DNA from: Nipponacmea schrenckii
Lineage: Eukaryota > Mollusca > Gastropoda > Lottiidae
Direction: 5' to 3'
NCBI GenBank assembly: GCA_030562195.1
Contig: CM060199.1
Location: 35,856,338 to 35,920,337 of the forward strand
DNA length: 64,000 bases
Under the pieces are notes generated by a model, which made no database searches, had not been told where the DNA came from, and saw only the letters and a list, made by a program, of their open reading frames with translations. Shown here one piece after another: positions 1 to 11,099 of the stretch. How positions within the stretch are numbered: the stretch's first letter is position 1; every line of letters begins with the position of its first letter. Made by a program: the position numbers and the translations under genes.

Positions 1-2321
1 ACATGAAAACGTCCTCTAGTATTTCGGACGGGACAATAAATCGAGTTTCCATGTGCTACATGAACCTCATCGTCTCCACCTTTTACAGAGTTGAACCATG
101 TACCTTCAGGTTCGCGAGCAAACATTTATCTCACTAAACCACCGGCAGTTTATTGAGAAAATTAGCCTGCCAAATACTCACTTTTGTCTTGGTGTTGTAG
201 CGTAGAACGCGTTCAAAACACATGGTTGAATATTTCTAAATGGCGACTACAGACTACGGTTTCTACACAATGTGTTTCGAGGTATTCGAGTAAATGTTAA
301 CATAATGTTTTCAGATGAAGGTAATAATTAAACGAAGAACAATCAGAGAATAATGGTGTATCGTGCCTTTGATGTCACAACTTTGACTGAAAAAAGATAG
401 AAGATAGAATAGATGTTTTGGTGGTTCAGGGATCAAGTGTCAGGCCATGATTATTTCCTACTGTTTATCACACGTCATCAAAAATATAAAAGTCTGAAAA
501 TGCAAACCTCTCCAAATTAATTGGAAGCAAAATACGTTTTCAAACTTTTGATATATTCTAACATATAAAATCATATCTTAAAATTATACGAATTATACTT
601 TTATCGAATTCTTTAACTTATATCCTATCCTTTTGAGTATTTCAATAAAATATGTTTAAGCGATATAAAAAAAAAACTCTTGCAATAAAACATAAATGAT
701 GTCTAAATTCCGCAATTCTTTTGAGCCTTTAGTTAATGATTCCGCAGACATTAATTTAACATATTTTGAATTTAATATAGTTATTTTTCAAAGACATTGT
801 ATCTATTTTAATATACTCTCTAGAGTGTATTACATAGCTAAGATAAAGAAAGGCGGTTTTTAATATAAAATGTCAGCATTGTTTACCTACCAATTTCTCT
901 TTGATTTCAGCCACGACTTAAGAACTGATTTTGATCAAATTAATGTGTATTTTATATCATGGCGGCCCTATCCCAATGTATCTGGCATTTCCCCTTGCAC
1001 CACGAGCCCCCAAGAGGCGTTTTACAAATGGTCACAGAGTACAAGTTACTCTTTGAAATTGCACTGAATACCTTCAGCCCATTATTATGTTTTAGACCAA
1101 AATGGTCTATTGAAACAGTTGTACCAAGAATATTTCACAATTCACCTCGCTTCTCGACCGGAACTAAGGGCGGTAATAATTAGTCGACTTGTATAAGGTA
1201 GCATAAACGACAAAAAAACATCTACCAAGATGTCTTTAAAAAGAAAGAAAAATGCACGAATAAACCCCGAATATTCTGAAACAAACGGTGTTCATGATGT
1301 TAGTTAGCTGTTAATAATTTCCCCGGGTCACCTTCTAATGACTTACAGAGCTATAAACTGACTCATGAATAGACTGACTATAATATTCAACGATTGATTG
1401 TATATTAGAAAGTAGAGTAAAGGACTAGTATAGTAATAAAAGTAGTCCCGACCAGAACCCACATGGAGCTCATTTAGATTGTGTTTTATACATAAAGTAT
1501 TTTAGGCACACTTAGTTTGAATAATGTAGGCAGTTAATGACCTAAACTGTGTATTATAATAACATTTTAATACACACCACTATTTCAGATCTACAGTTTC
1601 TTCAAATTGATTACAGTTGTAATATTAAATAGAAACAAGTCGTGCATCTCTTAAACACATCAAATCCTGTCATGTTTTAAATCCTGCAGTAATTATCCAT
1701 ACCATATCAAGTTCCAGAAGTCAAGTCTAGCTCAATGACCGAAGATTAAATATTCCGTATACTTTGTTTTGTGAAATATATTTGATACATTCTTTCCCCA
1801 GAAGCACGGAACTCCCCAAAACCTGGTATATGTATAACATTGGAGAGATTGCAAAATTGCAATCTACACAGGTTGATATATTGGCCAACTCTTACAGGCA
1901 GGAGTTGTGCCCCTTAATTATAATATTATCCCAAGCAATGGTATTTCTCGAGTTTTATCGAACCCTTAACATAAGAAAATCTCCTCCGGGATTTCAAATA
2001 TCATAAAAAATAATCTACCGTTTTTATCCTATACATAAACCTTATAAACACGTTTGCGAAAAGTTTTGTTTGGAATAAGTGGCGCAACTCGTATCTTCAG
2101 GGATATTTCCATTGTAGGCTTAACATGTTGTCCTTTAACCCTTGAAAGGGTTTTGGTATCACAAGGGCATTTCTTGTATGTCTGGTCTATTCGCATATGG
2201 AAATGATGATGTTCGATTTCTTGAGCGTAGTATTGAAGAAATATTACATGAAAGTGAAAATATCATATTGATAAATACCAGATTATATCACACATAAACT
2301 AAAACATAATTTCCAATCCAA
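1..2321. other. AT-rich 3' flank of gene A, no gene seen
   Basis: No reading frame here has splice context or protein features I recognise. The short open frames are scattered and low in complexity. The stretch holds the left arm of the cluster-flanking inverted repeat (209-467). It also has two copies of a short motif related to AAGGGGCGCAACTC, one at 2080-2091 and one inverted near 1900-1918. A further copy lies at 7957-7970. Motifs of this type are common in mollusc dispersed repeats (family knowledge from memory). The nearest gene is A, whose stop codon is at 2322 on the minus strand. Confidence 0.6.
209..467 (+). repeat. Left arm of inverted repeat flanking the NRF-6-like cluster
   Basis: Positions 209-467 align with the reverse complement of 33738-33998 over their whole length. 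In the core, 267-362, all 96 bases match the reverse complement of 33840-33935 by direct reading. The sequence on both sides of the core is clearly diverged but alignable, for example GTTGAATATTT and TGATTA.TTCCTA blocks. The arm lies about 1.9 kb beyond the stop codon of gene A, and its partner about 1 kb beyond that of gene D. Each is antisense to its gene in the same sense. The simplest reading is that A and D with their 3' flanks arose by an inverted duplication. I see no protein in it. Confidence 0.85.
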
Positions 2322-5300
2322 TCATCGTTTAAACATAACTTTCTCTAGAGCTAAGAATGGTGCTTCAACTACTACCGAGATAATAAAACTAACAGCATAA
2401 GTTATAGCAAATATACCAATATAGTTGTTCATCTGAAAAACAAAAACATAAAATATCAGTTAATAATAAAATAAATCTTTCAAAATGCCTTCTGATTGCA
2501 TTGTAGAAGTGGGCATTTGCTTGATATTTTATATATCAAAAGGGTAAGCCCCCATAAATACAGGAATCGCGTTAAAACACTGTTAGCAGTACACAGAATT
2601 ATGTTGTTTTTTTTTGTATTTTTTTTTTTTCTCTCTGCTATGAGACTACGATGATTGCTTTTCATTTTTTCCTTAAATCTGCTACTGAAAAAGGCAGCCT
2701 CCTTAAAAAAATTCTGAATTTACTTACAATATAAAACACTGTCTGATATCCAAATCCTCTCATATTTCCGAGAAAAACTGTCAGGATAATCAAGTGAATT
2801 AAATAAGCTGCATATGTTAATCTAGACAGTGGTATCCAGGCTGCCCATGATAATATTGTATTCACAAAACCTGAAATATAGGTATCATTTATTTATAATG
2901 TTTATGTCTGCAAATTCATCCTCAAAAGATACATGTTGCAATGCTCAGTGACCTAACTATCTATGCAGGTCAATGTGAAGCTAAAGGATATAGAACATGG
3001 TTAATAAGATCGTGTGGAAGAACTCACCACCATATCCATGTATACAAACAATACTGATACAGTAGAGTCCAAACTGGTACAGTGCTATAGATGTCCCCAA
3101 ACATGGTACTAAATAAATCATGGAAAGGTTAGATAGTTGACTAATAAACCTGCAGTACATGCTACTAATGTTCCCACAAACAATAACCTATAATGATATT
3201 AATATAACAATAGTCTGAAAAAGGTTAGATAGTTTACTAATAAACCTGCAGTACATGCTACTAATGTTCCCACAAACAATACTACCTATAATGATATTAA
3301 TATAACAATAGTCTGACAAAAGGTTAGATAGTTTACTAATAAACCTGCAGTACATGCTACTAATGTTCCCACAAACAATACAACCTATAATGATATTAAT
3401 ATAACAATAGTCTGACAAAAGGTTAGATAGTTTACTAATAAACCTACAGTACATGCTACTAATGTTCCCACAAACAATACTACCTATAATGATATTTATA
3501 TAATAATAGTCTGATCATAGGTTAGGTAGTTTACTAGTAACACAGAATCATATGCACATTATTGAGCTATCAAATTACTATGAATAATCTAAATGACGTA
3601 CCCCAGGAATATAAAGTTTGCCCTTAGTTCTGTTAATGATGTAACCCATTAATAAGCCAATAGCATAGACCCCAATTCTTGTATATGGTTTCATGTAAAC
3701 GTCGTTAAAAAATCGTGCCCCATGTTGTCTGAAAATTACAAATAAAATAAAAAGGAGATTCACAGGCGTAATCAGTGATTTTATATTGGTGATCTAATTC
3801 AATATGATCATAAAGCCAACTCATACCTTGTCTCAAAACATAAGCCTTACTATTAGAACCAAGATGTGTATTTGTTACCTACGTCACAAGATTTGGATTT
3901 CCGATATCCCATCCAATATAACCAGTAGATATGATCTGTGAAGCAACCATACCAAATATTATCATGAATCCAATAACACGATAGCTGGAAATTAAATCGG
4001 AGATTTATTTAATTTCAGGATTAATTGATTATATTTCTATCAAAAGCATATAAGACGGTGGTTAGGATTCATATATTGTGATGTCCGCTTTGTTTGAACA
4101 AATTTTGAAATGAAATCTTACCCCAGAGCAAGTGGAATAAGAACTATTGGACTGAGTATAAAGAACTGCATATCATTGGCGAGATACCAGCTCCATCCCA
4201 TGCACTATAAAATATATATAAAAATATTATGAATCTCTACATTTTCAAATGTTCGAAAAAACGTTTCACCCTTACATATTGATTTTCTAACGATTGGAAG
4301 TTTCAAAAATAAGAAATCCCTACCATTCCGTGATGACCAAAGTCATAGACGTTGTTTATATACAATAAATTAGTCCACCAATAACTTTTACAGCTTTCTT
4401 CATTTATAAGTAATGCGTTTACCCGATTTGCCATTGGCCCCTCTATACAATACTTAGTCAGGTTTGTATACATCATGATCACTATCATATAAAGTGGCGT
4501 TAATCTAAAAACATGTACAGACGTTATATAATTCATGTAAATCTATATATATTGTAATAGAATGTTCACAAGGTTTTTGTTGACTGGAGGAAGTAACATC
4601 ACTGTAAGTTACATCCGAAATGAACTGTGTTGCTATTGCAAACAGCACTAAATCTTAAATCTAGGTGAGCAAAAACAATAAGATGTATCATATTTTCAAG
4701 TTGATCTTATATAATTCTTCCTCTGTGTAGAGAATGTATACAAAATATATATAATATATTTTTCTACTTTATCTACCAATTAATGTTATACCCCTGTCCT
4801 TACCTCCAGAAACGATGAAAGTAAAACAAACCCATCTGTTTTAATGAGATTTTTCCAATTTTCTGTACTTCTCTTATAAAAAGATATGACACTAGCAAAC
4901 CACTGAAATAAAAATAATTTTCTTCCGTTAAATTTTCAATCATTGAATATAGCACAAGACGTACACTTCTTACTAAATAATTTTCAAAGAACTTACCTCA
5001 AGAAAAAGAAAGTATCAACTGAAAGCGAACCATTTGGAATAAATTGAAACCAAAAGGTCTTAGACATATTCCACAGATCTGTTTTATTTTCTGTAAGACA
5101 AAGATTATAAAACCATGCCAACAATAAAGATGCAAACAATTTCGAATTTACTATACTTTGGAGAGAAACTTCCATTTGTCTCAAGCGACGTGCAGACATA
5201 CCTAATTGTTTGATGATCAGTAGGCAAACGTTGCTTTAAGATACGAACCTATATACTCTATTGACAGTCTTATACAATGACCTAGTATTACCCAAGCCAT

Positions 5301-7079
5301 ACTTAATACACGTATACCATGTAAACAACCAAGAGAACCAGGAGGTGAAGAACAGTTTAATAATTTTCTACCATTTTGACGAGCAGAGAAAGCAAGAAAA
5401 ATCCAAGAAAAAGCTGAAAAATAGAATATGTATGCATTCTTTAACATGACAAGTGCGATAATAAATTTTTCATAATATCATTTCATCCTTTTCGTTGTGC
5501 TATGGTAGTTTAACACCTACTTGATTTTTGAAGTTTTGGTTTAGAGACAACTTCTTTAGTTATTTCGCCATAAGCTTCTGATTCTGTCATACTATTTGGT
5601 GGCCGATTATCAACTGTATTAATGTTTTCAGGTACATGTTTTACAATCTCATCTCCGCCAGTAGAAAGTTGTGCATTGCCATTTAAAACAGTTCCATTTT
5701 GAATTTGACGGTTGTCAGCGTTTTTTGAGGAAATGGTGTTTATGTCTTGTATTACGTCCCATATCGTACCAATTATACACAACAAAACAAAACAACTCAA
5801 AATTGCTCTGAAAAGTACAATTTAATATTTTTAAATACGCCAATTAATACTGTCTACCTCACATATTGTGATAATATTTCTTACAATCCTCTTAAAGTGT
5901 GAATTAGAGCTATATAAAACTTTGCGTCTGATCTACGTGTATTGTACCAATAATTCTGATCAAGTATTGTTAATAAATAATAAAAATACTTACATAGAAA
6001 TGTAGGCTGGTGTATCACCTTCCAGTGAATTTGGACCACTAAAATCTACTGATTCTACTGATAAACCTAAAGATCTTAACTGTGCTGCAAACAAAGATGT
6101 ATCGGAAGTTTTAGTGTTTTATTGGGTTTTATCATAACTGATTGGAATATACATTATATTACTTTATATACTACATTAATACTTACTGATATTTAATATG
6201 GATATAATTTGTTCACTGGAACATGATTTAGGAACACAAAGATCCCATCTTAGATATACAGTTGATTCACCAAACACCTTTAAATGAAAAATAAAGATTA
6301 CCATCGGAGTATACTAGTAGTTTTGTTATTTTAAATAGTAAATTAGTCAAGTGATTGGGCGAAGCAATCCAGGAGATTTTTTCGGATCGTCCAATCTTAG
6401 GCAGTAATGTGGTAAGAAAAACCTTCGGATGAGACGCTTGCGAGAGGCTAGGAAACAAGTTGTATAATTACCGTGAGGCCTGCATTGAACATTACAGTAA
6501 TATTTGTAGGTAATGGTATTTTTATTTGGGCATAAGCTCCATCTATAACGTGTCCAGCGTTACCAGGAACTGTATGGTGTATTTTTAGACAATCATCATA
6601 ACTACCAAACCATATATTGTTTCCTTGTAATAAATTCCTAGATGGTTTTCCACTAGCGTCCACCACTGGAAAATGGAAGAATCTAGTACAGTGCCAAATT
6701 TTTCAGAGGAATAGTAACATTGTAAAAATAGTGCTTGCCCAAAACATCAAATGTAGAGCGATAGAAAAATAAATATTGAAAATTTAACACTTTCGGTCTA
6801 CTTACTTTGTAAAGCCCACATTTTAAATGCTGTAACATCTTTCTGAAATTTCAGAAAATCTTGAGAACATTTATGATTAAGAAGTAGACTTGGCATGACA
6901 TTCAACAGATTAGAAAAAGGCATCAGTTGAAATATTCCTCGCACGGACCTTGTTGACCGAAGATCAGTTTGTGCAGTAACGGTAAATTGTTTTGAATCAT
7001 TCGAAGTCGATTCGGAGGAAACTTGTAAACCGGTATATAGAAGACACAGAAAAAACACATAATGATACCAAAATAACAT
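2322..7079 (-). CDS. nrf-6-like: NRF-6-like acyltransferase-3 membrane protein, gene A
   Basis: Fifteen coding exons (minus strand): 7079-6806, 6665-6472, 6277-6187, 6084-5994, 5807-5521, 5413-5249, 5090-4997, 4902-4804, 4504-4324, 4204-4122, 3984-3883, 3728-3602, 3187-3028, 2870-2728, 2432-2322. They total 2202 nt, or 733 aa. The start gives a signal peptide (MLFWYHYVFFLCLLY). A cysteine-bearing NRF domain follows (exons 1-4, WDLCVPKSC motif). Next come a first membrane helix and polar loop (exon 5), then the acyltransferase-3 domain. That domain has VLSMAWVILGH with its conserved His, the FWFQFIPNGSLSVDTFFFLSG segment (split by an intron), RLTPLYM and several helices. The family, named for C. 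elegans nose-resistant-to-fluoxetine genes, is linked to lipid or yolk transport. Substrates are unknown. Exon 13 is odd: 33 nt shorter than in B-D and read in a shifted frame for most of its length. Exon 1 keeps only a degenerate copy of the 22-residue repeat. The gene may be functional or starting to decay. Confidence 0.88.
3188..3535 (-). repeat. Tandem array of exon-13 fragments with splice acceptors, gene A
   Basis: This array lies in the intron just upstream of exon 13 (3187-3028). Three units carry the acceptor context CATTATAG followed by GTAGTATTGTTTGTGGGAAC and the first ~70 nt of the exon. The same internal point recurs at 3151 (the true exon), 3247, 3346 and 3445, so spacing is 96, 99 and 99. 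A fourth, partial unit ends near 3535. The unit next to the true exon has lost one base in the A-run near 3220, and the true exon has lost two bases after its acceptor. Arrays of the same composition occur in B, C and D. Confidence 0.9.
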
Positions 7080-8254
7080 TTTAACGTAGTGGATTTTAAT
7101 CTATCTCTGTTCTTATCCTCTTAACAATTTGCTGTTGTGATATATACTGGTCTTTTAAAGCCATTCCATGGATATGAGTACTTATGTTAAAATGAATTTA
7201 TATTTTATCAGGAGTTTAACATAATATTTATGTAAACAAATAATGAGAAATAAAAAGTGGACCATTAAAGAGAGATACGTTCATTACATACTGGAACTGA
7301 AGTTTTCATTCATCTTGTTTTTACACAACAAATTGTCACAAAACTAATATAGTACCTTAGACTGAGCAGCGACACAAGCGTCTTTAATTTCAACATCGTG
7401 ATGTTGATGGAGCCAATGATATCAATGTCATTCATTTGCTTAAATCTTGATAACAGAACAAAATTAATATATCCGCTATGGTGCGAATTAACTCATATGT
7501 TTCTTTCTGAGAATGTCAGAATATATATATTCTGTCATTCCACTGGGCACCATAAGGTGAAAATTGAATTTTTAATCGAGCGATACGCGTTCAGTATTAT
7601 ATTTTGAGTTTAGAGTTTATTGATATGATGACTTTATGACTTTTCATTGACAATAAATCTTATACGTGGCGTAATATCTTCTTTTTTTTACCTAGCCTGA
7701 AAGATAGTAAGTGTATCTAACTGGTAGATGTGCTAACCCAGTGTATAATACCGGAGTTATTTAATTATTATTTACTGTGTTTCTAAATATAAAAAAAAAC
7801 GATTACATGAGTCGTGGTCGGTTTATGTCAGACAAAACAATTTCCCTCACAGGATATGGGATATAAATGTCAAAAAACTCCTTTGTCGTGTTTCATATAC
7901 CTTAAGTCATATAAACCGAGTTTTCTTGGTAAAAAACTGTAAATAATAATAAAATAAGGGGCGCAACTCGTGCCTCCAGTACAGCTCACCAACCAGTGTG
8001 ATAGACTTAATATTTTTTAACAATTGTTAACACTCATTTATATTCGAAGCCATAGGAGCAGGTCGCTCCTTACTCAACGTCCGCGATATGATTTTGATTA
8101 CCGAAGCAGACACCGTACCTACCAGTAAGTCAGTCAGATATATGAACAAATAAAATAGAAACATAAATAAATAAAATAAATCGTAAAATGAAATAATATG
8201 TTTCGTCAGAGCAGTAGGCGACGTTACTCAAGGTCACAGTTAAAAGTAATGATG

Positions 8255-8478
8255 GGTTGTATTCGCAACTACGTTCTTGATAACACGAGATTGTATAGAG
8301 CGCAAGAACGAAGTTTCGCCGGGAGTGGTATACGGGAACGGTGATGCAAAATGGCGACGAATATAAACACTGAACCATATTCCTGAGTACATTTTGTTCT
8401 TGAATGTTCTTGAACGTTGGTAACTGAGAACTCAGGTTGGCTGTTCTCGTGTTGTCAAAATAGTTGACGAATACAACC
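8255..8478. mobile_element. MITE-like element with ~35-bp terminal inverted repeats
   Basis: The left end at 8255-8290 begins GGTTGTATTCGCAACTACG and ends GATAACACGAGA. The reverse complement of the right end (8445-8478) begins GGTTGTATTCGTCAACTA and ends GACAACACGAGA. The two ends match with a few substitutions and one small indel. The ~224-bp interior is visibly richer in CpG than its surroundings and codes for nothing recognisable. This is the layout of a non-autonomous DNA transposon. I could not see a clear target-site duplication, so the superfamily is unassigned and the outer ends may be off by a few bases. Confidence 0.65.
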
Positions 8479-8629
8479 TGTAGTGACTTCACCTTTGTTA
8501 ACGACTATTGTGTGTTATCTGTCTACTAAAATCTTCAGTAGATCCTTAACATGAAAATAATTTTGTTTCTAAGAAAATAAATTTTCCCTATCTCTTTGTC
8601 AAAGTCCATTTACATTTGGTGGTGTAATA

Positions 8630-8656
8630 ACACACACACACCCACGTACACACACA
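8630..8656. repeat. CA-rich microsatellite
   Basis: An interrupted run of CA dinucleotides (11 bases of pure ACAC, a CCCACGT interruption, then ACACACACA). Confidence 0.85.
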
Positions 8657-9807
8657 AAAATACTGTTTAATTTGTTCACCGATTTTCTGTTTCCGCGATT
8701 TTTTAAATTGCCTTCTCTTATCATTGTGTTAGAATTTCTCTTTATATATCACGTCCTACATTAATTCATCTCGATTTTCTCAAAATATTAGATCATCTGT
8801 AATTTTATCCATCACTGTAATTTGAACTTTTATAATGTGATAGTGTCGATATAGGATCGGAGGAACACCCGGAGCAATTAATAAACAGAATAGCTTATAG
8901 TTATCGTAATATAATTTGATCCAGTCTTGGATGTCCATAGAGCTTATTGACCATGACTGTGAGATTTAAATTATTTATTTTATTTCCAAATTGATGCAGC
9001 AGGAGCTACTTGTATGAGCCACATTTCATGTCAACTTATTCATTAGACTTTGACCCAACATAATTTGTTTATTTTTTCCCTGAGATAAGAACCGAACAAA
9101 AATTAAAAAATGGGTGTGTCCCAATATTTGAAATATTCTGAAGAAATCAAGGATGTTCCATCGTTGAGAATGGTCTGTGTGATTTTAAATCAACTGTCAC
9201 AATTATGTTGGGTCATCTCATGCTGATCTCTGTTTAGAATTATTTTCTGCCATCACTAACCAAACTATTTTACCCACGCTTATATTCATTCGCACACACT
9301 GTCATTCATATGCATGAGGCATGTCCATTTGTTTTCACTAAGTAACACAGGCTTTTACCTTTTACTCTATAGGAATTATTTCAGAAAAAGTTTCTTAATA
9401 TTTTTTATTTGTAAAGATAACCTCTACCTTTTTGTTCCTTACAGGTATTTATTAAAGTTTTTAATATATCCAACTTTCTGTGTTGATGGTTCAACGGTGC
9501 TATTATTTTTAATTGGCGTTAACCAATAAAATATATTATACTGTATATCTTTTCTTTAAAATCTGGTTACAGTGTATATCAGAACGACGCCAAGTAATAC
9601 AAGAAAAAGTATAAGTTAGAGTATCGTTTAATATTCCAGATATTCCATATAAATGTATTAATTGTACCTTGTAAACATATTAAGACAGATTATTATTATC
9701 ATTATTGCCAATGCTGGACTTGTCGCTGGTCAGGATAAATGAAAATAAATGTATTTATACTATCAATGCCAGCGATAACAAATAATCTTAGTAAATAAAT
9801 GATTACA

Positions 9808-10116
9808 TATATAAAGAATATCAGGGGGTTACAACGTTGACTAGACCCTTCTATCAGAAGTGATAAAAAAAAAGCGCGTTATTTTATATAACGACCAATA
9901 CGTCAACAAATGTGATCAATCAGCGGTTAGATTAAGGGAATACATTTAAACTTCTAACATCTATGTTTGATGCTATGGATCTGGGATACAGGAATAATAT
10001 CAGCCATAATGCCTTTCTGTGGTGGCTATGGTCAGGTCCATACAAATGTTATCAGGATCATGTGCAAGTACTGAAAGATCTTGCACTATTCAAAATGTAA
10101 GCATTACAGAGTAAGT
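9808..10116 (+). pseudogene. Broken NRF-6-like promoter and first exon
   Basis: A TATA-like box (TATATAAAG, 9808-9816) is followed by GGGGGTT and AGACCCTTCTATCAG. This order also occurs, in whole or part, ahead of genes B and C. From about 9921 to 10116 the sequence aligns with exon 1 of B: the CTAACATCTATGTTTGATG block, then GATCTGGGA, then CTGAAAGATCTTGCA and ATTCAAAATGTAAGC. It ends at a retained donor (CAGA|GTAAGTAC). The signal-peptide part is missing and the conserved Lys-Met-Trp codons now read AAA-ATG-TAA, so the exon cannot encode the normal product. No further exons follow before gene B. I infer a fifth gene copy of which only the 5' end survives. Confidence 0.75.
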
Positions 10117-10885
10117 ACGCACTACGAATGGTTACACATGAACTTTTATTGGGATAAAAATTTACTCTATTTAAAAGTTTTCGTGAATCTTATATTCACT
10201 TAACTATAATATATTATCGTGCGAGGTAATTATTGAAGATAACGTTGTTTATTTACATTATATTTTAAAAAATGACCATAAAAATATTTGTTTACATGTT
10301 CTAATTCATCATATCACTCTCTTATTGAGTGTTATTCCGTGCTAGTGATGTAAACTGCTAAAATACACTACCTGAAATTGTCCTATACAACTAAATTTGT
10401 AAAACAAAACTGCATGTGTGTAATATCTGCAGTTGACATTACTTCAAACTAAAATCAAATATAAATATTGTTAAATTGTTATGAAATTTGAAATCTTTAT
10501 CGATTTTTTGAGCGTATTTGTGGTTTATCTACAAACCATTGGCAAATATAGCATATTTGCTTAATTGGCTTTGAATTCAGCTTTCAAAACATAAAAGTCT
10601 TCGTGGTGCCAATGGTATTTTCGAAATTATGATGTGATAATACAATAACCGTGTGTCTAGATTGCTTTGAAGTCTTTTACTGATTTTAGAGATCGGAAAT
10701 ACAAGAGTACGTAATGAGCTAAATGTCCACAAACTGATTCGGATTCAAATTGTATGCTTAAAAAGCTGCAGTTTGTATTTATGCGTCATAGGCAATAATA
10801 GATTTATGACTGGTAATGACGAATGCAATTATTTATCATAAAAATGAAAGAGATAACTTATAATCTATGTAAATAATTGTCAAAG

Positions 10886-10894
10886 TATATAAAC
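10886..10894 (+). promoter_or_regulatory. Candidate TATA box of gene B
   Basis: TATATAAAC lies about 205 nt upstream of the gene B start codon. It is followed by GAGGGGTTAG and CTTTTATCAG, the block shared with the pseudogene fragment (9808 on) and with the region ahead of gene C (18300-18330). Whether the 5' leader is continuous or contains a small intron cannot be told. Confidence 0.45.
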
Positions 10895-11099
10895 ATTATC
10901 TGAGGGGTTAGAAAATAGATCTTTTATCAGGTGGCTCTCGGATAAGAAAGTATCCAAATTGGACCGCTCTCTATAAAAGAGAGTTCGATAATCTGCAAAT
11001 CTATTTTATAAATTATTTTTAGTACATTTCAAAAATTGCTATAGATTACAAAATTGTACAGGTAGACATTACATCTAGGCCATACAACTCAACCAGAAA

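Larger units (their letters stand above)
7080..11099. other. Spacer between divergent genes A and B
   Basis: A and B are transcribed away from each other, so this 4-kb spacer holds both promoters. It contains a MITE-like element (8255-8478), a short CA microsatellite (8630-8656) and a broken first exon with a promoter block (9808-10116). A TATA-like box for gene B is at 10886-10894. The 120-codon minus-strand open frame at 8492-8130 overlaps the MITE and has no features of a real protein. I see nothing else that can be supported. Confidence 0.7.

Noticed and set aside
870..1183. Overlapping 65- and 74-codon plus-strand frames near the left edge
   Set aside because: No signal peptide, motif or exon structure, and no match to the neighbouring gene families.
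3188..3454. 88-codon minus-strand frame with a perfect-looking 33-residue repeat (MYCRFISKLSNLL...)
   Set aside because: It is the exon-13 fragment array of gene A read in a frame that splicing into the array would not use. The repeat arises because the DNA unit is 99 bp.
8130..8492. 120-codon minus-strand open frame
   Set aside because: It spans the MITE-like element and neighbouring AT-rich sequence, ends in low-complexity Ile/Phe-rich residues and has no splice or domain support.
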